NCBI RefSeq assembly: GCF_949298305.1
Contig: NZ_CASFWU010000070.1
Coordinates: 1 to 28,510 of the forward strand
From: an uncultured Bacteroides sp.
Lineage (GTDB): Bacteria; Bacteroidota; Bacteroidia; Bacteroidales; Bacteroidaceae
DNA: 28,510 nucleotides
Direction of reading: 5' to 3'
Part shown: piece after piece, positions 15,587 to 24,873 of the stretch
How the letters are laid out: the number at the start of each line of letters is the position of its first letter
Position numbering within the stretch: position 1 is the stretch's first letter
Translations under genes and position numbers: made by a program
Notes under the pieces: model-generated
Databases searched by the model: none
The model's input: only the letters and a program-made list of their open reading frames with translations
Told to the model about the DNA's origin: nothing

Positions 15587-18151
15587 TCAGACAAACCAGC
15601 GCACATAGCAGAAATCCTGACGATGAGGCAGATCTGCATTCTTCGGGAACATACGGTAGGAAACTTTGAAGCTACCTGCATTCTCCAGTTTATGTTTCAC
15701 CTGGAACGTATACAAATCGCCATCTTTCTTGACAACATCAAACGGTTCTACCGAATAGATGTGCTGCTTTCCATCAGCCGAATTGTACGTAGTCACCAGT
15801 TCCAGACCGATAGCGTCATTCAGACCCTTCTCGTCGATAACATAAGTGATGGTGTACTCCTTACCGCTTTCAATGGAGCCCTTCACCAGTTCTTCAGTCT
15901 TCTCGCAAGAAACAATTTCGATGCTGTCCCACTTCTCTACTACCGATTCCTTCCAGGCGGCAATTTCTTTAGCCTTGGCGTAGTTGTTGGCAGCCAGGAT
16001 GTGGAAGCGTTTGGCTTCCTTATTGTAGAACTTCTCGTAATAGTCGTCAAGCTGACGCTTCATGGTGTAATGAGGAGCAATCTTGGCGATGGAGTTCTTG
16101 ATAGTCTTGATCCAACCTTCAGAATAGCCCTTCTTGTTGCGGGCATAGTACAGCGGCAGGATTTCAGTCTCCAGTATGCTGTAAATGGTAGCGGCATCCA
16201 GCTGGTCCTGATGTTCCTGGTTCTGGTAAGTACGCTTCTCGGTCAATGCCCAGCCGGCACCTTCGCGATAGCCTTCGAGCCACCAGCCGTCGAGTACAGA
16301 GAAGTTAACCACACCGTTCATCAACGCCTTTTCGCCAGATGTACCCGATGCTTCGAGGGGACGGGTCGGCGTATTCAGCCAGATGTCAACGCCAGATACC
16401 AGACGGCGGGCCAGTTGCATGTCGTAGTTCTCCAGGAAAATAATCTTACCCAAGAACTCCGGACGGCGGGAAATCTCGATAATCTTCTTAATCAAGCCCT
16501 GACCGGCACCGTCGTGAGGATGAGCCTTACCTGTAAACAGGAATTGTACAGGATAATCGGGATTGTTCACAATCTTAGACAGACGTTCCAAGTCGGTAAA
16601 CAGCAGGTGTGCACGCTTGTAGGTGGCGAAACGACGGCCGAAACCAATCAGCAAGGCGTTCGGATTGATTTTGTCCAGCAAAGAAACAATACGCGAAGGA
16701 TCACCTTGATTCTTCAGCCAAGTTTCACTATATTGCTTACGCACATAGTCAATCAGCTTGTTCTTCAATGCCATGCGGGTCTTCCATATTTCCTCGTCGG
16801 CCACGTTATAGATGGCTTCCCAGATTTTGGGATTGGACTGGTCATACCAGAAATTCTCATCAAAGTGAGCGGCATACAACTGTTTCCATTCAGTAGCGCT
16901 CCAAGTGGGGAAGTGTACACCATTGGTCACATAGCCCACATGCATTTCTTCAGGGAAATAACCCTTCCAGATGGGAGCAAACATCTCCTGTGACACTTTG
17001 CCGTGCAACCAGCTTACGCCGTTCACTTCCTGTGAAGTGTTGCAGGCGAATATAGACATACAGAAACGCTCGCCCTTGTCGCCGGGGTTGTTGCGGCCCA
17101 AGTCCATCAGGTCATCCCAGCTGATGCCCATACGTGACGGATAACCGCCCATGTACTTGCCAAAGAGACCTTCATCGAAATAGTCGTGGCCGGCAGGAAC
17201 CGGAGTATGTACGGTGTACAGAGACGAAGCGCGCACGAGTTCGATAGCCTGATCGTAAGTAAGTCCCTCGGCTACATAATCACAAATACGCTGTACGTTA
17301 ATCAATGCGGCATGGCCTTCGTTGCAGTGATAGATGTCCTTCTTGATGCCCAGCTTCTTCAGCGTCAACATACCACCGATACCCAACAGAATTTCCTGCT
17401 TCAGACGATTTTCCCAGTCACCGCCATAAAGCTGGTGGGTGATGGAACGGTCAAACTCGCTGTTCATCTCGTTGTCCGTATCGAGCAGGTAGAGGGAGAT
17501 ACGGCCCACGTTGACTCTCCATACGAAAGCATGTACGTAGTAGTCCAGATAAGGCACGTCTACAATCACCTGATTGCCGTCGGCATCCAACACACGGTCG
17601 ATGGGCAGCTGACCGAAGTTCTGAGCTTCGTAGTTGGCAATCTGCTGTCCGTCCATAGACAACGTCTGAGTGAAATATCCGTAACGATAGAGGAAACCTA
17701 TGGCACACAGGTCGACATTGCTGTCCGACGCTTCTTTCAAATAGTCACCGGCAAGTACTCCCAAACCGCCGGAATATATCTTGAGGACATGATTCAAACC
17801 ATACTCCATGCTAAAGTAAGCTACAGACGGACGTTTCTTATCCGGCTCTACATCCATGTAAGTACGGAACTTGGAGTAAACGTCTTTCATTCTGCGAAGA
17901 ATCACCTTATCGTTCGCAAGCGCTTCGAGCTTGGCATAGCTCATACGTTCCAACAAGAGGACAGGGTTCTGTCCGACTTCTTTCCAAAGAGCAGGGTCAA
18001 GGTCTCTAAACAATTCGGTAGCTTCGTAATTCCACGACCACCAAATGTTACGTGCCAATTCAGACAAATTCTCCAGTTGGGCAGGAATGTGAGACTTTAC
18101 ATTCACGTCCTTCCAGTTCGGAGTGTTTACATTACTAACTTTAATCTTCAT
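15587..18151 (-). CDS. glgP: alpha-glucan (glycogen) phosphorylase, GT35
   Basis: This 854-residue cytoplasmic enzyme releases glucose-1-phosphate from alpha-1,4-glucans with phosphate and pyridoxal phosphate. It belongs to the bacterial/archaeal alpha-glucan phosphorylase type: an N-terminal DUF3417-like start (LARNIWWSWNYEATELFRDL), then AYFSMEYGLN and YSGGLGVLAGDYLKEASD, the HCNEGHAAL motif, VTNGVH, FGRRFATYKRA, and the cofactor site EASGTSGEKALMNG with Lys608 as the predicted Schiff-base lysine. A C-terminal extension of about 100 residues (from about 745) is typical of the Bacteroidetes forms. The gene starts 31 bases after the glycogen synthase stop, so synthesis and breakdown enzymes share a transcript. 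Confidence 0.96.
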   Translation of the reverse strand: MKIKVSNVNTPNWKDVNVKSHIPAQLENLSELARNIWWSWNYEATELFRDLDPALWKEVGQNPVLLLERMSYAKLEALANDKVILRRMKDVYSKFRTYMDVEPDKKRPSVAYFSMEYGLNHVLKIYSGGLGVLAGDYLKEASDSNVDLCAIGFLYRYGYFTQTLSMDGQQIANYEAQNFGQLPIDRVLDADGNQVIVDVPYLDYYVHAFVWRVNVGRISLYLLDTDNEMNSEFDRSITHQLYGGDWENRLKQEILLGIGGMLTLKKLGIKKDIYHCNEGHAALINVQRICDYVAEGLTYDQAIELVRASSLYTVHTPVPAGHDYFDEGLFGKYMGGYPSRMGISWDDLMDLGRNNPGDKGERFCMSIFACNTSQEVNGVSWLHGKVSQEMFAPIWKGYFPEEMHVGYVTNGVHFPTWSATEWKQLYAAHFDENFWYDQSNPKIWEAIYNVADEEIWKTRMALKNKLIDYVRKQYSETWLKNQGDPSRIVSLLDKINPNALLIGFGRRFATYKRAHLLFTDLERLSKIVNNPDYPVQFLFTGKAHPHDGAGQGLIKKIIEISRRPEFLGKIIFLENYDMQLARRLVSGVDIWLNTPTRPLEASGTSGEKALMNGVVNFSVLDGWWLEGYREGAGWALTEKRTYQNQEHQDQLDAATIYSILETEILPLYYARNKKGYSEGWIKTIKNSIAKIAPHYTMKRQLDDYYEKFYNKEAKRFHILAANNYAKAKEIAAWKESVVEKWDSIEIVSCEKTEELVKGSIESGKEYTITYVIDEKGLNDAIGLELVTTYNSADGKQHIYSVEPFDVVKKDGDLYTFQVKHKLENAGSFKVSYRMFPKNADLPHRQDFCYVRWFV

Positions 18152-18182
18152 TTGTATGATAACTTGATTGATTAATAATTCT

Positions 18183-19844
18183 TCAGCCTAACAATCGCTT
18201 CATGGCATTGCGGAGGGCAATGTCGTAAGCCTCGTAATAATATTGGATAAAGTGTTTCCACAAAGCCTGTTCAGCCACCTTGGCCGCCCGTTTGCGGATT
18301 TCCTTGATTTCATTTTCATTCTTGGCAGAAAAAGCGGAAATAGTATCCTTGATGCCATCTGCCACTTCAGAATAATTATAGTCCGAACGGTGCAGCACTT
18401 CCACGCCGTCGTCTATTCCGTGCTGATTCTTCAGCCCTTTCACCCACAGGCCGAACCCGGCAAGGTCGGTCGTGATGGTAGGGACATGGAAGGCTACGCT
18501 CTCCAGCGGGGTATAGCCCCAAGGCTCGTAGTAAGAAGGATAAACACTGAGATCCTCACCTATAATGATGTCATAATAATGTTTGTTCAAGATGCCGTCT
18601 CTGCCATCCAGGTAGCAAGGTACGAAAATAACTTTCACTTGATCCTCCTTGCTGTTGCCCATTCCCAGGTATTTCAGCATATCCAGCACCTGGTCGTGAG
18701 TCATGTTGTGCAGCCAGTGAGTGATGAAGGGACACTCCAACGGAGTATCAAATTTCTCCTTTTTCTTCATTCGGTCCAGTAAATCCTCGCGCGGATCGCC
18801 AACCCAACTTGGCACGTTGACAAAGGCCAAGACCTTCTTTTTCAAATTCTTGTCACGGTTCAGGCGGTTCAATGACTCCAGGAATACGTTAATACCCTTG
18901 TTTTTGAACTCGTATCGCCCGCTTGTACCTACAATCAGCGTATCATCATCCAAATCATCTCCCAACAAACAATTTGCCAACCGAAGCATCAAAGCACGGG
19001 CACGTTTCCGCTTTCCTGTATATGTGGCACCTTTGGGTACAAAGTCATCTTCAAATCCGTTCATCAGGACCACATCGGCCGACTTGTCGAGCAATTCCTT
19101 ACATTCGTTGTTCGTAATTTCACTGACAGTCGTAAAACAGTCCACATAATGAGCCGTCTGTTTCTCAATGGAATGCTTGGACTGCATGTTCAGCTCCTGA
19201 GCCATCTGGTCACCATTGTATGCAAACAGATAGTCGTACAAAGGTTTATCGTTTCCAGCAATAGAACGACCAATGGAAGTGGCGTGAGTGGTAAAGATGG
19301 TGGCAATCTCAGGGACAGCACTCTGAAGATACAAAGCCCCCATACCCGTCATCCACTCATGCGCATGGAATATGACTTTATCACTCTCTGACAGATTGAA
19401 ACGGTAAAAGCTTTCTACCACCTTTCCAGCCGCATAAGCAAACATGGAAGCTTCATCATAATCGCCATAGGCATGCAGAGAATCGACCTGATAGCGGTTC
19501 CACATCTCCGTATAAATTTCGTTTTTCTTTTCAAAGAATGGTTGGAAGTCAACCAGAATGACAATAGGCTCGCCCGGAATGTTCCAGCGTCCTACACGCA
19601 CGGACAGTTTATCTTTAAGAATGGCGTGCATCTTCCACGCCGCACACAGATTGTCAGATTCGATAAACAAAGGATTCTCTTTACCCTGCCAGAAATCAGG
19701 TCCTATGAAAAGCACTCTATCATGGAATTTTGCCTGCAAAGTATTGGCTCTTGTAGACAAAACCGTATAGATTCCCCCTACTTTATTACACACTTCCCAA
19801 CTTGCTTCGAAGATGTAATCGGGGGTCATTAGTTCTTTAGCCAT
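18183..19844 (-). CDS. glycogen synthase, GT3 (eukaryote-like) family
   Basis: The 553-residue protein begins with FEASWEVCNKVGGIYTVLSTRA, the hallmark of GT3 glycogen synthases as found in fungi and animals. It also has FHAHEWMTGMGALYL, FTTHATSIGR, HYVDCFTTVSEIT, LIVGTSGRYEFKNKGINVF, and the donor-site motif YPSYYEPWGYTPLES with Glu440 and Glu448. It would extend alpha-1,4-glucan from UDP-glucose in the cytoplasm, unlike the ADP-glucose GT5 enzymes (GlgA) of most bacteria. GT3 enzymes of eukaryotes are controlled by glucose-6-phosphate through an arginine cluster; the segment TGKRKRARALMLRLAN may correspond in part, but this is inference. It is the first gene of the operon with glgP. Confidence 0.93.
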   Translation of the reverse strand: MAKELMTPDYIFEASWEVCNKVGGIYTVLSTRANTLQAKFHDRVLFIGPDFWQGKENPLFIESDNLCAAWKMHAILKDKLSVRVGRWNIPGEPIVILVDFQPFFEKKNEIYTEMWNRYQVDSLHAYGDYDEASMFAYAAGKVVESFYRFNLSESDKVIFHAHEWMTGMGALYLQSAVPEIATIFTTHATSIGRSIAGNDKPLYDYLFAYNGDQMAQELNMQSKHSIEKQTAHYVDCFTTVSEITNNECKELLDKSADVVLMNGFEDDFVPKGATYTGKRKRARALMLRLANCLLGDDLDDDTLIVGTSGRYEFKNKGINVFLESLNRLNRDKNLKKKVLAFVNVPSWVGDPREDLLDRMKKKEKFDTPLECPFITHWLHNMTHDQVLDMLKYLGMGNSKEDQVKVIFVPCYLDGRDGILNKHYYDIIIGEDLSVYPSYYEPWGYTPLESVAFHVPTITTDLAGFGLWVKGLKNQHGIDDGVEVLHRSDYNYSEVADGIKDTISAFSAKNENEIKEIRKRAAKVAEQALWKHFIQYYYEAYDIALRNAMKRLLG

Positions 19845-19869
19845 ATACGTTTATATCTTAATGTGGCTG

Positions 19870-19877
19870 CAAAAGTA
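19870..19877 (-). promoter_or_regulatory. -7 box of the glycogen operon promoter
   Basis: On the minus strand this reads TACTTTTG, matching TAnnTTTG. It would place the transcript start about 20 bases before the ATG. A TTTG -33 box is not visible at the usual distance; only a T-rich stretch is present. Confidence 0.45.
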
Positions 19878-20153
19878 CATATTATTCTTTGAAAAATAGC
19901 CTTTTAATCGAAAAATATAATCACAGATGTACAAATATACCTTTATAAAAGAGGAATGGAAGGAAACACAAAACACCTTACAAACAGGTAGCGGAATCAG
20001 GTGAAATTCCCGGAAAGACACCTGAGCACTGCCCAAGTCCCTCCATAAGCCGCCCAGGCCCGCAGTCGGACGGCCCAAGGGAGACACCCCCCCAACGTTG
20101 CCTGCACGGGCGGAGAGGCGGCAAACGCCAGGGACTGCCGTAGCCGGGCCGGG

Positions 20154-20412
20154 CAAACCCGCTGCCTTTCACCGTCCAAAACACCACCTTTAACAACCCA
20201 AGACGCCACCTTTGACCACCCAAGGTGCTACCTCTGTTTCTATCAGAAGCCTTTTATCTGAAAAATAAAAGCCTTTTATCTGAAAATTAAAAGGCTTTTA
20301 ATTGATAATTAAAAGGCTTTCATTTATACATTAAAAGCCTTTTATTTGTGCATTAAAAGGCTTTTAATTATACCCAAGGTACGCCCTTTTTCTGCCAAAG
20401 GTGGCACCTTGG
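20154..20412. repeat. composite array of 22-bp phased repeats
   Basis: In the left part, CCT words of a GC-rich unit (CCACCTTT type) recur at 20165, 20187, 20209 and 20231, exactly 22 bp apart. The core has six copies of an A4-GCC/GGC-T4 word whose first G lies at 20249, 20271, 20293, 20315, 20337 and 20359, again exactly 22 bp apart, in mixed orientation (GCC, GCC, GGC, GGC, GCC, GGC). CCAAGGTGCTACC (20220-20232) and GGTGGCACCTTGG (20400-20412) bracket the core as an inverted pair with one mismatch. Since 22 is not a multiple of three, it is not a peptide repeat. The adjoining stretch 19880-20153 holds no convincing gene. Confidence 0.85.
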
Positions 20413-20548
20413 ACAGCCTTTACCAGCACTTTAGCCCGGCTTCCGCCCCCACCCGGCCCATGATGCAGGACGGATGAGGATGAAAACCGGGACAAACACC
20501 GGCAGCAAAGCGGATGACTCTCCGGCTTACGAACTGCCCATAAAGGAC

Positions 20549-20593
20549 AAGGCCCGAACAAGGATAAGCCGGAGCCTATCCTTGTCGGGCCTT
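20549..20593 (-). terminator. terminator of the V-type ATPase operon
   Basis: AAGGCCCG (20549-20556) pairs with CGGGCCTT (20586-20593), and CAAGGATA inside pairs with TATCCTTG, giving a strong stem of about 16 pairs. It starts 27 bases after the last ATPase gene on the minus strand. The following T-run is weak. Confidence 0.8.
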
Positions 20594-20619
20594 GAAACAA
20601 ACAACTTCTGTAACCGATA

Positions 20620-21039
20620 TTAAACCATCAATGCTGCCACCAATGCCAAGATAGCATAGAATTCAGGCAGAGCGGCGTAAATCATGGTGTTAGTCTGTAC
20701 ATCGTGTCCCTGAGAGATTCCCACAATACCGTTGGCACAAATCTGTCCCTGACGGATAGCGGAGAACAGACATACCAGACCTACTCCTAAACCTATACCC
20801 AACATCAGAGGGCCTTCAGTAGCAAAATCGCGTCCCATAGACATCAAGAAAGCCACAAAGCCATAAAGACCCTGTGTAGCAGGAAGAGCCGAAAGAATCA
20901 TGTAACTGGCCGACTTGGAAGGATCTTTCTTCAATGCACCTTCAGCTGCATTACCAGCGATTGTCGTACCAAAGCAACTACCAATACCTGCCAGGGCCAA
21001 CATCAGGCCCAAACCGAGATAACCTAAAATTTCATTCAT
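20620..21039 (-). CDS. ntpK: V-type ATPase subunit K (rotor ring proteolipid)
   Basis: The 139-residue protein has four membrane helices from two fused hairpins (GLGLMLALAGIGSCFGTTIAG and MLGIGLGVGLVCLFSAIRQGQ begin them). It builds the membrane ring that carries ions past subunit I. The ion-binding Glu126 is in the last helix (ALPEFYAIL); the first hairpin has no carboxylate but reads LPATQ. Leu52, Thr55, Gln56, Gln97 and Glu126 match the sodium ligands Leu61, Thr64, Gln65, Gln110 and Glu139 known from Enterococcus hirae NtpK, so sodium is the probable coupling ion. Only one carboxylate per four helices is the pumping-type arrangement. It is the last gene of the operon, 28 bases after subunit I. 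Confidence 0.95.
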   Translation of the reverse strand: MNEILGYLGLGLMLALAGIGSCFGTTIAGNAAEGALKKDPSKSASYMILSALPATQGLYGFVAFLMSMGRDFATEGPLMLGIGLGVGLVCLFSAIRQGQICANGIVGISQGHDVQTNTMIYAALPEFYAILALVAALMV

Positions 21040-21067
21040 AATGTTTCAGTTTTTATTTGTTTCTAAT

Positions 21068-22900
21068 TTATTTGTTTTCTATGGTTGTGAAAGGAGCATA
21101 TTCTTCTCCCTTACCGTTATAACCGGAATTCTTGAAATACTCCACAAAGGTCAGACGAAGCGGGTGTACGAATGCGCTCAGACAAGACATGGCTATGTTC
21201 AGAGAATGACCGAACACCAGAATAAGTCCGCAGAAGAGCCAACCCAATGCGGGACCTGCGGCATCGTTGACCATGAAAGCAAGCTGATTGAAAACGCCTC
21301 CCAACATACCACCGGCCAAGCCTAAGGCATAAAGACGTATGTAAGAAAGTACATCACCCATCAGACCGGTAGCCATATTATAGGTGTCCCAAATACCCGC
21401 ACCGATATTGACAAATACATTCCGATGGATGTTATTCAGCAAATAGATGCCAATAGCCGAAATGCTGCCTATAATGATGAAGGCCCAAGTGGACACATTT
21501 TCTGATATGACCTCGAAGAATGAAAGTCCGCCGGTACACACACCGCCAACCACCAACAAGAGCCAACCCCACGAACTGAGTGACTCCTTGAAGCCGAAGC
21601 GGACAGTACTGCTTATTGCCTTCACCGTCATAGCGATGCAAATATGCACCACACCGATAATCAGAGCAAGCAGCATCTGCTTGTCATAAGTGGTTTCGCC
21701 AATCTTGCCCACAATCATAAATTGCTTGAGGCTGTCCGGCAAATCCAAATCGAACAGACTAACACCGAAGCAAGTACCCAAGATAGCACCTATCACAGCC
21801 GTGAAAATGCCCAAAGTAATCACCAGGTTCATCATGCCCCTCAACGATTTGGACAACTTCTTCTTCAAGATAAAGCCCAAGATAATCAGTACGACTCCAT
21901 AACCGGCGTCGCCCATACAGAAGGCGAAGAACAGCGAGAAGAAAGGTGCCAGAATGGGAGTCGGGTCAAACTCGGCATAATCAGGCATACCATACATTTT
22001 GGTCAGCACTTCATACATACGGGCAAAGGCATTATTACGCAATTTGATGGGTGCATTATCTTCCTTCGTAGCATTCCTTATTTCATAATATACGCCACTG
22101 TTGTCCAGCAGTTTCCTCACCTCGGGTTCGTTGTCAACCGGTATCCAGCCTTCCAGCAAGACGACAGCCCCGTCGGCCATGCGCTCGCTGTTCAACTTCA
22201 CCTTCAGCAAGTCAATATCACCTTGAAGCAACAAGTTGCCGCGCTCCAGCGTCTTATAGTTGGCCTTACAGAAATCCTTGAGTTCGGCCCGCGCCTGCGC
22301 TATCTGCGATTCGGTATCCGCTTTCCGGGCCAACAGTTCAGACAGGCTCGATGTCGGCAGACGGAGTGGTTCCATATCCAGTCCATCCTCCAGACGAGCG
22401 GTAACCGTTACAAAGTAGATGTGTCCTCCCTGTTCCTGGATGCGAATAGCGTTATATTGCTCTTCCCAGGCTTCATCATATTCCTTTTCCGTACAGGAAT
22501 AGAACTGTACATACCACCCGGCATCTCGCAACTTGTTCACAGCGTTCCAGTCGAAGTTACCCCATATCTGCATCTGTGCAATATCCTTTTCCAGTTGGGG
22601 CAGCTTCTGTTCCAGGTTGAGGATACGCGCCTGCAATTCTTCGTATACGCCGATTACCTCATCGGCTGTCACTCCTGTACGGACAGTATCAGCCACCTCC
22701 TTATCAGCCAAGTTATACATGGCGTTCAACGTATTCTTGTACGAAGTACGTTTCTGCATGAAGCGTTGCAGTCTTTCGTCCATTTCACCGCATTGCTTCT
22801 CTACAATATGCACCACTCCCAACTGGCGGATCTGTTCAAGAAAATCTTCGTACTCCTTATGATAAATAAGGAACGTGAGCTTCTTCATTTTTGTAATCAT
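21068..22900 (-). CDS. ntpI: V-type ATPase subunit I (membrane stator)
   Basis: The 610-residue protein has a cytoplasmic N-terminal half with coiled-coil stretches (about 1-310) that joins the peripheral stalk. A membrane half with about seven or eight helices follows, beginning at FFSLFFAFCMGDAGYG. The motif GDVLSYIRLYALGLAGG holds Arg522, which would face the ion-binding Glu of the K ring, and GHSLNIAMSCLSAFVHPLRLTFVEYFKN is the typical end. Its start overlaps the stop of subunit D by four bases (ATGA), supporting 22900 as the start. The length is slightly below the usual 620-660. Confidence 0.95.
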   Translation of the reverse strand: MITKMKKLTFLIYHKEYEDFLEQIRQLGVVHIVEKQCGEMDERLQRFMQKRTSYKNTLNAMYNLADKEVADTVRTGVTADEVIGVYEELQARILNLEQKLPQLEKDIAQMQIWGNFDWNAVNKLRDAGWYVQFYSCTEKEYDEAWEEQYNAIRIQEQGGHIYFVTVTARLEDGLDMEPLRLPTSSLSELLARKADTESQIAQARAELKDFCKANYKTLERGNLLLQGDIDLLKVKLNSERMADGAVVLLEGWIPVDNEPEVRKLLDNSGVYYEIRNATKEDNAPIKLRNNAFARMYEVLTKMYGMPDYAEFDPTPILAPFFSLFFAFCMGDAGYGVVLIILGFILKKKLSKSLRGMMNLVITLGIFTAVIGAILGTCFGVSLFDLDLPDSLKQFMIVGKIGETTYDKQMLLALIIGVVHICIAMTVKAISSTVRFGFKESLSSWGWLLLVVGGVCTGGLSFFEVISENVSTWAFIIIGSISAIGIYLLNNIHRNVFVNIGAGIWDTYNMATGLMGDVLSYIRLYALGLAGGMLGGVFNQLAFMVNDAAGPALGWLFCGLILVFGHSLNIAMSCLSAFVHPLRLTFVEYFKNSGYNGKGEEYAPFTTIENK

Positions 22901-23502
22901 GCTTCTGCCTCCTTCCTTTTTTCCTGATGGGATTTCATGATTTTCTGTGAAGACTTGGAAAGATTCTCCTCATCCTCCATAAAGCGTTTAATCTTACGCA
23001 AAGCATCTTGATACCCGGGTATTTGCACCTTCTCAAAAAGATTGACCTTCTGGGTCGTCTTCTTGCGAGCATGTTCCAGCAAATTCAGCTTAGCCACCAT
23101 GAATTCGCGCTCGATGGCCGTATGTGCCAGTTCTTTCAGCAAGTGCAGCCCGTCCGCATACCATTTGGGGGCATTGAACATGCAGTAAGGACGTATGTCG
23201 AAATCGACATTCTCGAGTAAAGGCACCCGCACTCCGGCAATCTTCTTCACACCCAAATGGACGTCGCTGACTTTAATCAGCGAGGCGTCAAATTCATTCC
23301 AAAGGGCAAACATGGCTTCGTAAGCTTGAATTTCCTTTTCCAACCTCTCCTCCAGAGCAGCAGTTTCTACCTTGCATCGCTTCACTTCCATGCGGAGGGC
23401 ACTTTCCTTGTTCTTAATGATAGGCAAAGTGCGCACCCGTACTTTCAGCTGCTTCTCCAACTGTTGCAGGGAGGTTTTGTTATATTGAAACTTAATAGCC
23501 AC
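22897..23502 (-). CDS. ntpD: V-type ATPase subunit D (central stalk)
   Basis: The 201-residue protein is almost wholly helical. It begins IKFQYNKTSLQQLEKQLKVRVRTLPIIKNKESALRME in the family manner (N-terminal helix with xLxxLxxQLxxAxxxLxLLKxKRDAL pattern) and ends with a second long helix (ALRKIKRFMEDEENLSKSSQKIMKSHQEKRK). These form the coiled coil that turns inside the A3B3 head. It is translated from the same message as B and I; it starts 22 bases after B and its stop overlaps the start of I. Confidence 0.92.
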   Translation of the reverse strand: MAIKFQYNKTSLQQLEKQLKVRVRTLPIIKNKESALRMEVKRCKVETAALEERLEKEIQAYEAMFALWNEFDASLIKVSDVHLGVKKIAGVRVPLLENVDFDIRPYCMFNAPKWYADGLHLLKELAHTAIEREFMVAKLNLLEHARKKTTQKVNLFEKVQIPGYQDALRKIKRFMEDEENLSKSSQKIMKSHQEKRKEAEA

Positions 23503-23524
23503 TTTTTTCTATGATTATTAGTGA

Positions 23525-24853
23525 TTAATTATTCTCTTTTGGCCAAAATTCATCCACCAGTTCTTTCTTGATGTTCACTTCTTCGGGACGGAAATATTTA
23601 CCGAAAAGTCCCCACGCCACATCAAGCATCTCTGTTGTGTCAAGGTTGACATCAATGGCCAGCAACTGGTTGGAGTAGTCTTTGGCAAAAGCCAGCGTAC
23701 GTTCGTCATAGTTGGTCAAGTCGAAACCGTTCTCCAACTTGGTCTTCGCATTAGCGGCATCGGCATACAAACGTACTGCCGCATTCATCACCTGAGGATG
23801 GTCCTTACGAGTTTTCTTGCCCGTAACCAACTGTTTCAAACGGGACAACGAGCGGAACGGGTCTACAATAACCTTTCCGATGTCACTATCGCGACGCAGG
23901 AACAACTGACCTTCCGTAATATAACCGGTATTATCAGGTACGGCATGTGTAATATCACCTCCCGACAGGGTGGTCACCGCAATGATAGTAATTGAACCAC
24001 CGCTGGGGAACTGCACCGCCTTTTCATAAATCTTGGCCAAGTCTGAATAAAGCGAACCCGGCATGGAGTCTTTCGACGGAATCTGGTCCATACGGTTAGA
24101 CACGATGGCCAATGCGTCAGCATAAGAAGTCATATCGGTCAGCAAAACCAATACCTTTTCATTATGTTTTACCGCAAAGTACTCTGCTGCCGTCAGTGCC
24201 ATATCAGGAATCAACAGACGCTCAACCGGCGGATTCTCAGTGGTATTCATAAAGCTCACGATGCGGTCGAGAGCACCGGCATTGGAGAACACGTTCTTAA
24301 AATAAAGGTAGTCATCGTTCGTCATACCCATACCGCCCAAGATAATCTTGTCCGTCTCTGCACGCAAAGCCACATTGGCCATTACCTGGTTAAAAGGCTG
24401 GTCAGGGTCAGCAAAGAACGGGATTTTCTGTCCGGACACCAACGTATTGTTCAAGTCAATACCTGCAATACCGGTAGCAATCAGTTCCGAAGGCTGCTTG
24501 CGTCGCACGGGATTTACCGAAGGACCACCAATCTCCACTTCCTCACCTTCAATCTCCGGACCGCCATCAATAGGGTCACCGAAGGCATTGAAGAAACGGC
24601 CGGCCAACTGTTCGCTCACCTTAATGGTAGGAGCCTTACCCAAAAACACGACTTCCGCATTGGTAGGAATACCTTCTGTACCCTCAAAAACCTGCAAAGT
24701 TACATCGCCACCGGCAATCTTAACTACCTGAGCCAGTTTACCGTTCACCGTTGCCAACTCGTCATACCCCACACCCGTAGCCTTTAAGGAACAGGTGGCC
24801 TTGGTAATCTGAGTAATTTTAGTATATATCTTTTGAAATGCTTTTGTTGCCAT
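23525..24853 (-). CDS. ntpB: V-type ATPase subunit B (non-catalytic)
   Basis: The 442-residue regulatory subunit of the A3B3 head starts FQKIYTKITQITKATCSLKATGVGY and has the beta-barrel segment, ELIATGIAGIDLNNTLVSGQKIPFF, LTDMTSYADAL and MPGSLYSDLAKIYEKA. The nucleotide site contains ADPDQPFNQ where catalytic subunits have a P-loop, in line with its non-catalytic role. The ending FWPKENN is short, giving a length slightly under the usual 455-465. The gene starts 20 bases after A. Confidence 0.95.
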   Translation of the reverse strand: MATKAFQKIYTKITQITKATCSLKATGVGYDELATVNGKLAQVVKIAGGDVTLQVFEGTEGIPTNAEVVFLGKAPTIKVSEQLAGRFFNAFGDPIDGGPEIEGEEVEIGGPSVNPVRRKQPSELIATGIAGIDLNNTLVSGQKIPFFADPDQPFNQVMANVALRAETDKIILGGMGMTNDDYLYFKNVFSNAGALDRIVSFMNTTENPPVERLLIPDMALTAAEYFAVKHNEKVLVLLTDMTSYADALAIVSNRMDQIPSKDSMPGSLYSDLAKIYEKAVQFPSGGSITIIAVTTLSGGDITHAVPDNTGYITEGQLFLRRDSDIGKVIVDPFRSLSRLKQLVTGKKTRKDHPQVMNAAVRLYADAANAKTKLENGFDLTNYDERTLAFAKDYSNQLLAIDVNLDTTEMLDVAWGLFGKYFRPEEVNIKKELVDEFWPKENN

Positions 24854-24873
24854 TTTCTTACTCTTATTTACAA

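Noticed and set aside
19978..20223. Minus-strand frames of 70-81 codons in the GC-rich part of the glycogen/ATPase gap
   Set aside because: Composition is rich in Gly, Trp and Arg, with overlapping frames in several phases, and the 22-bp repeats explain the sequence better than coding does.
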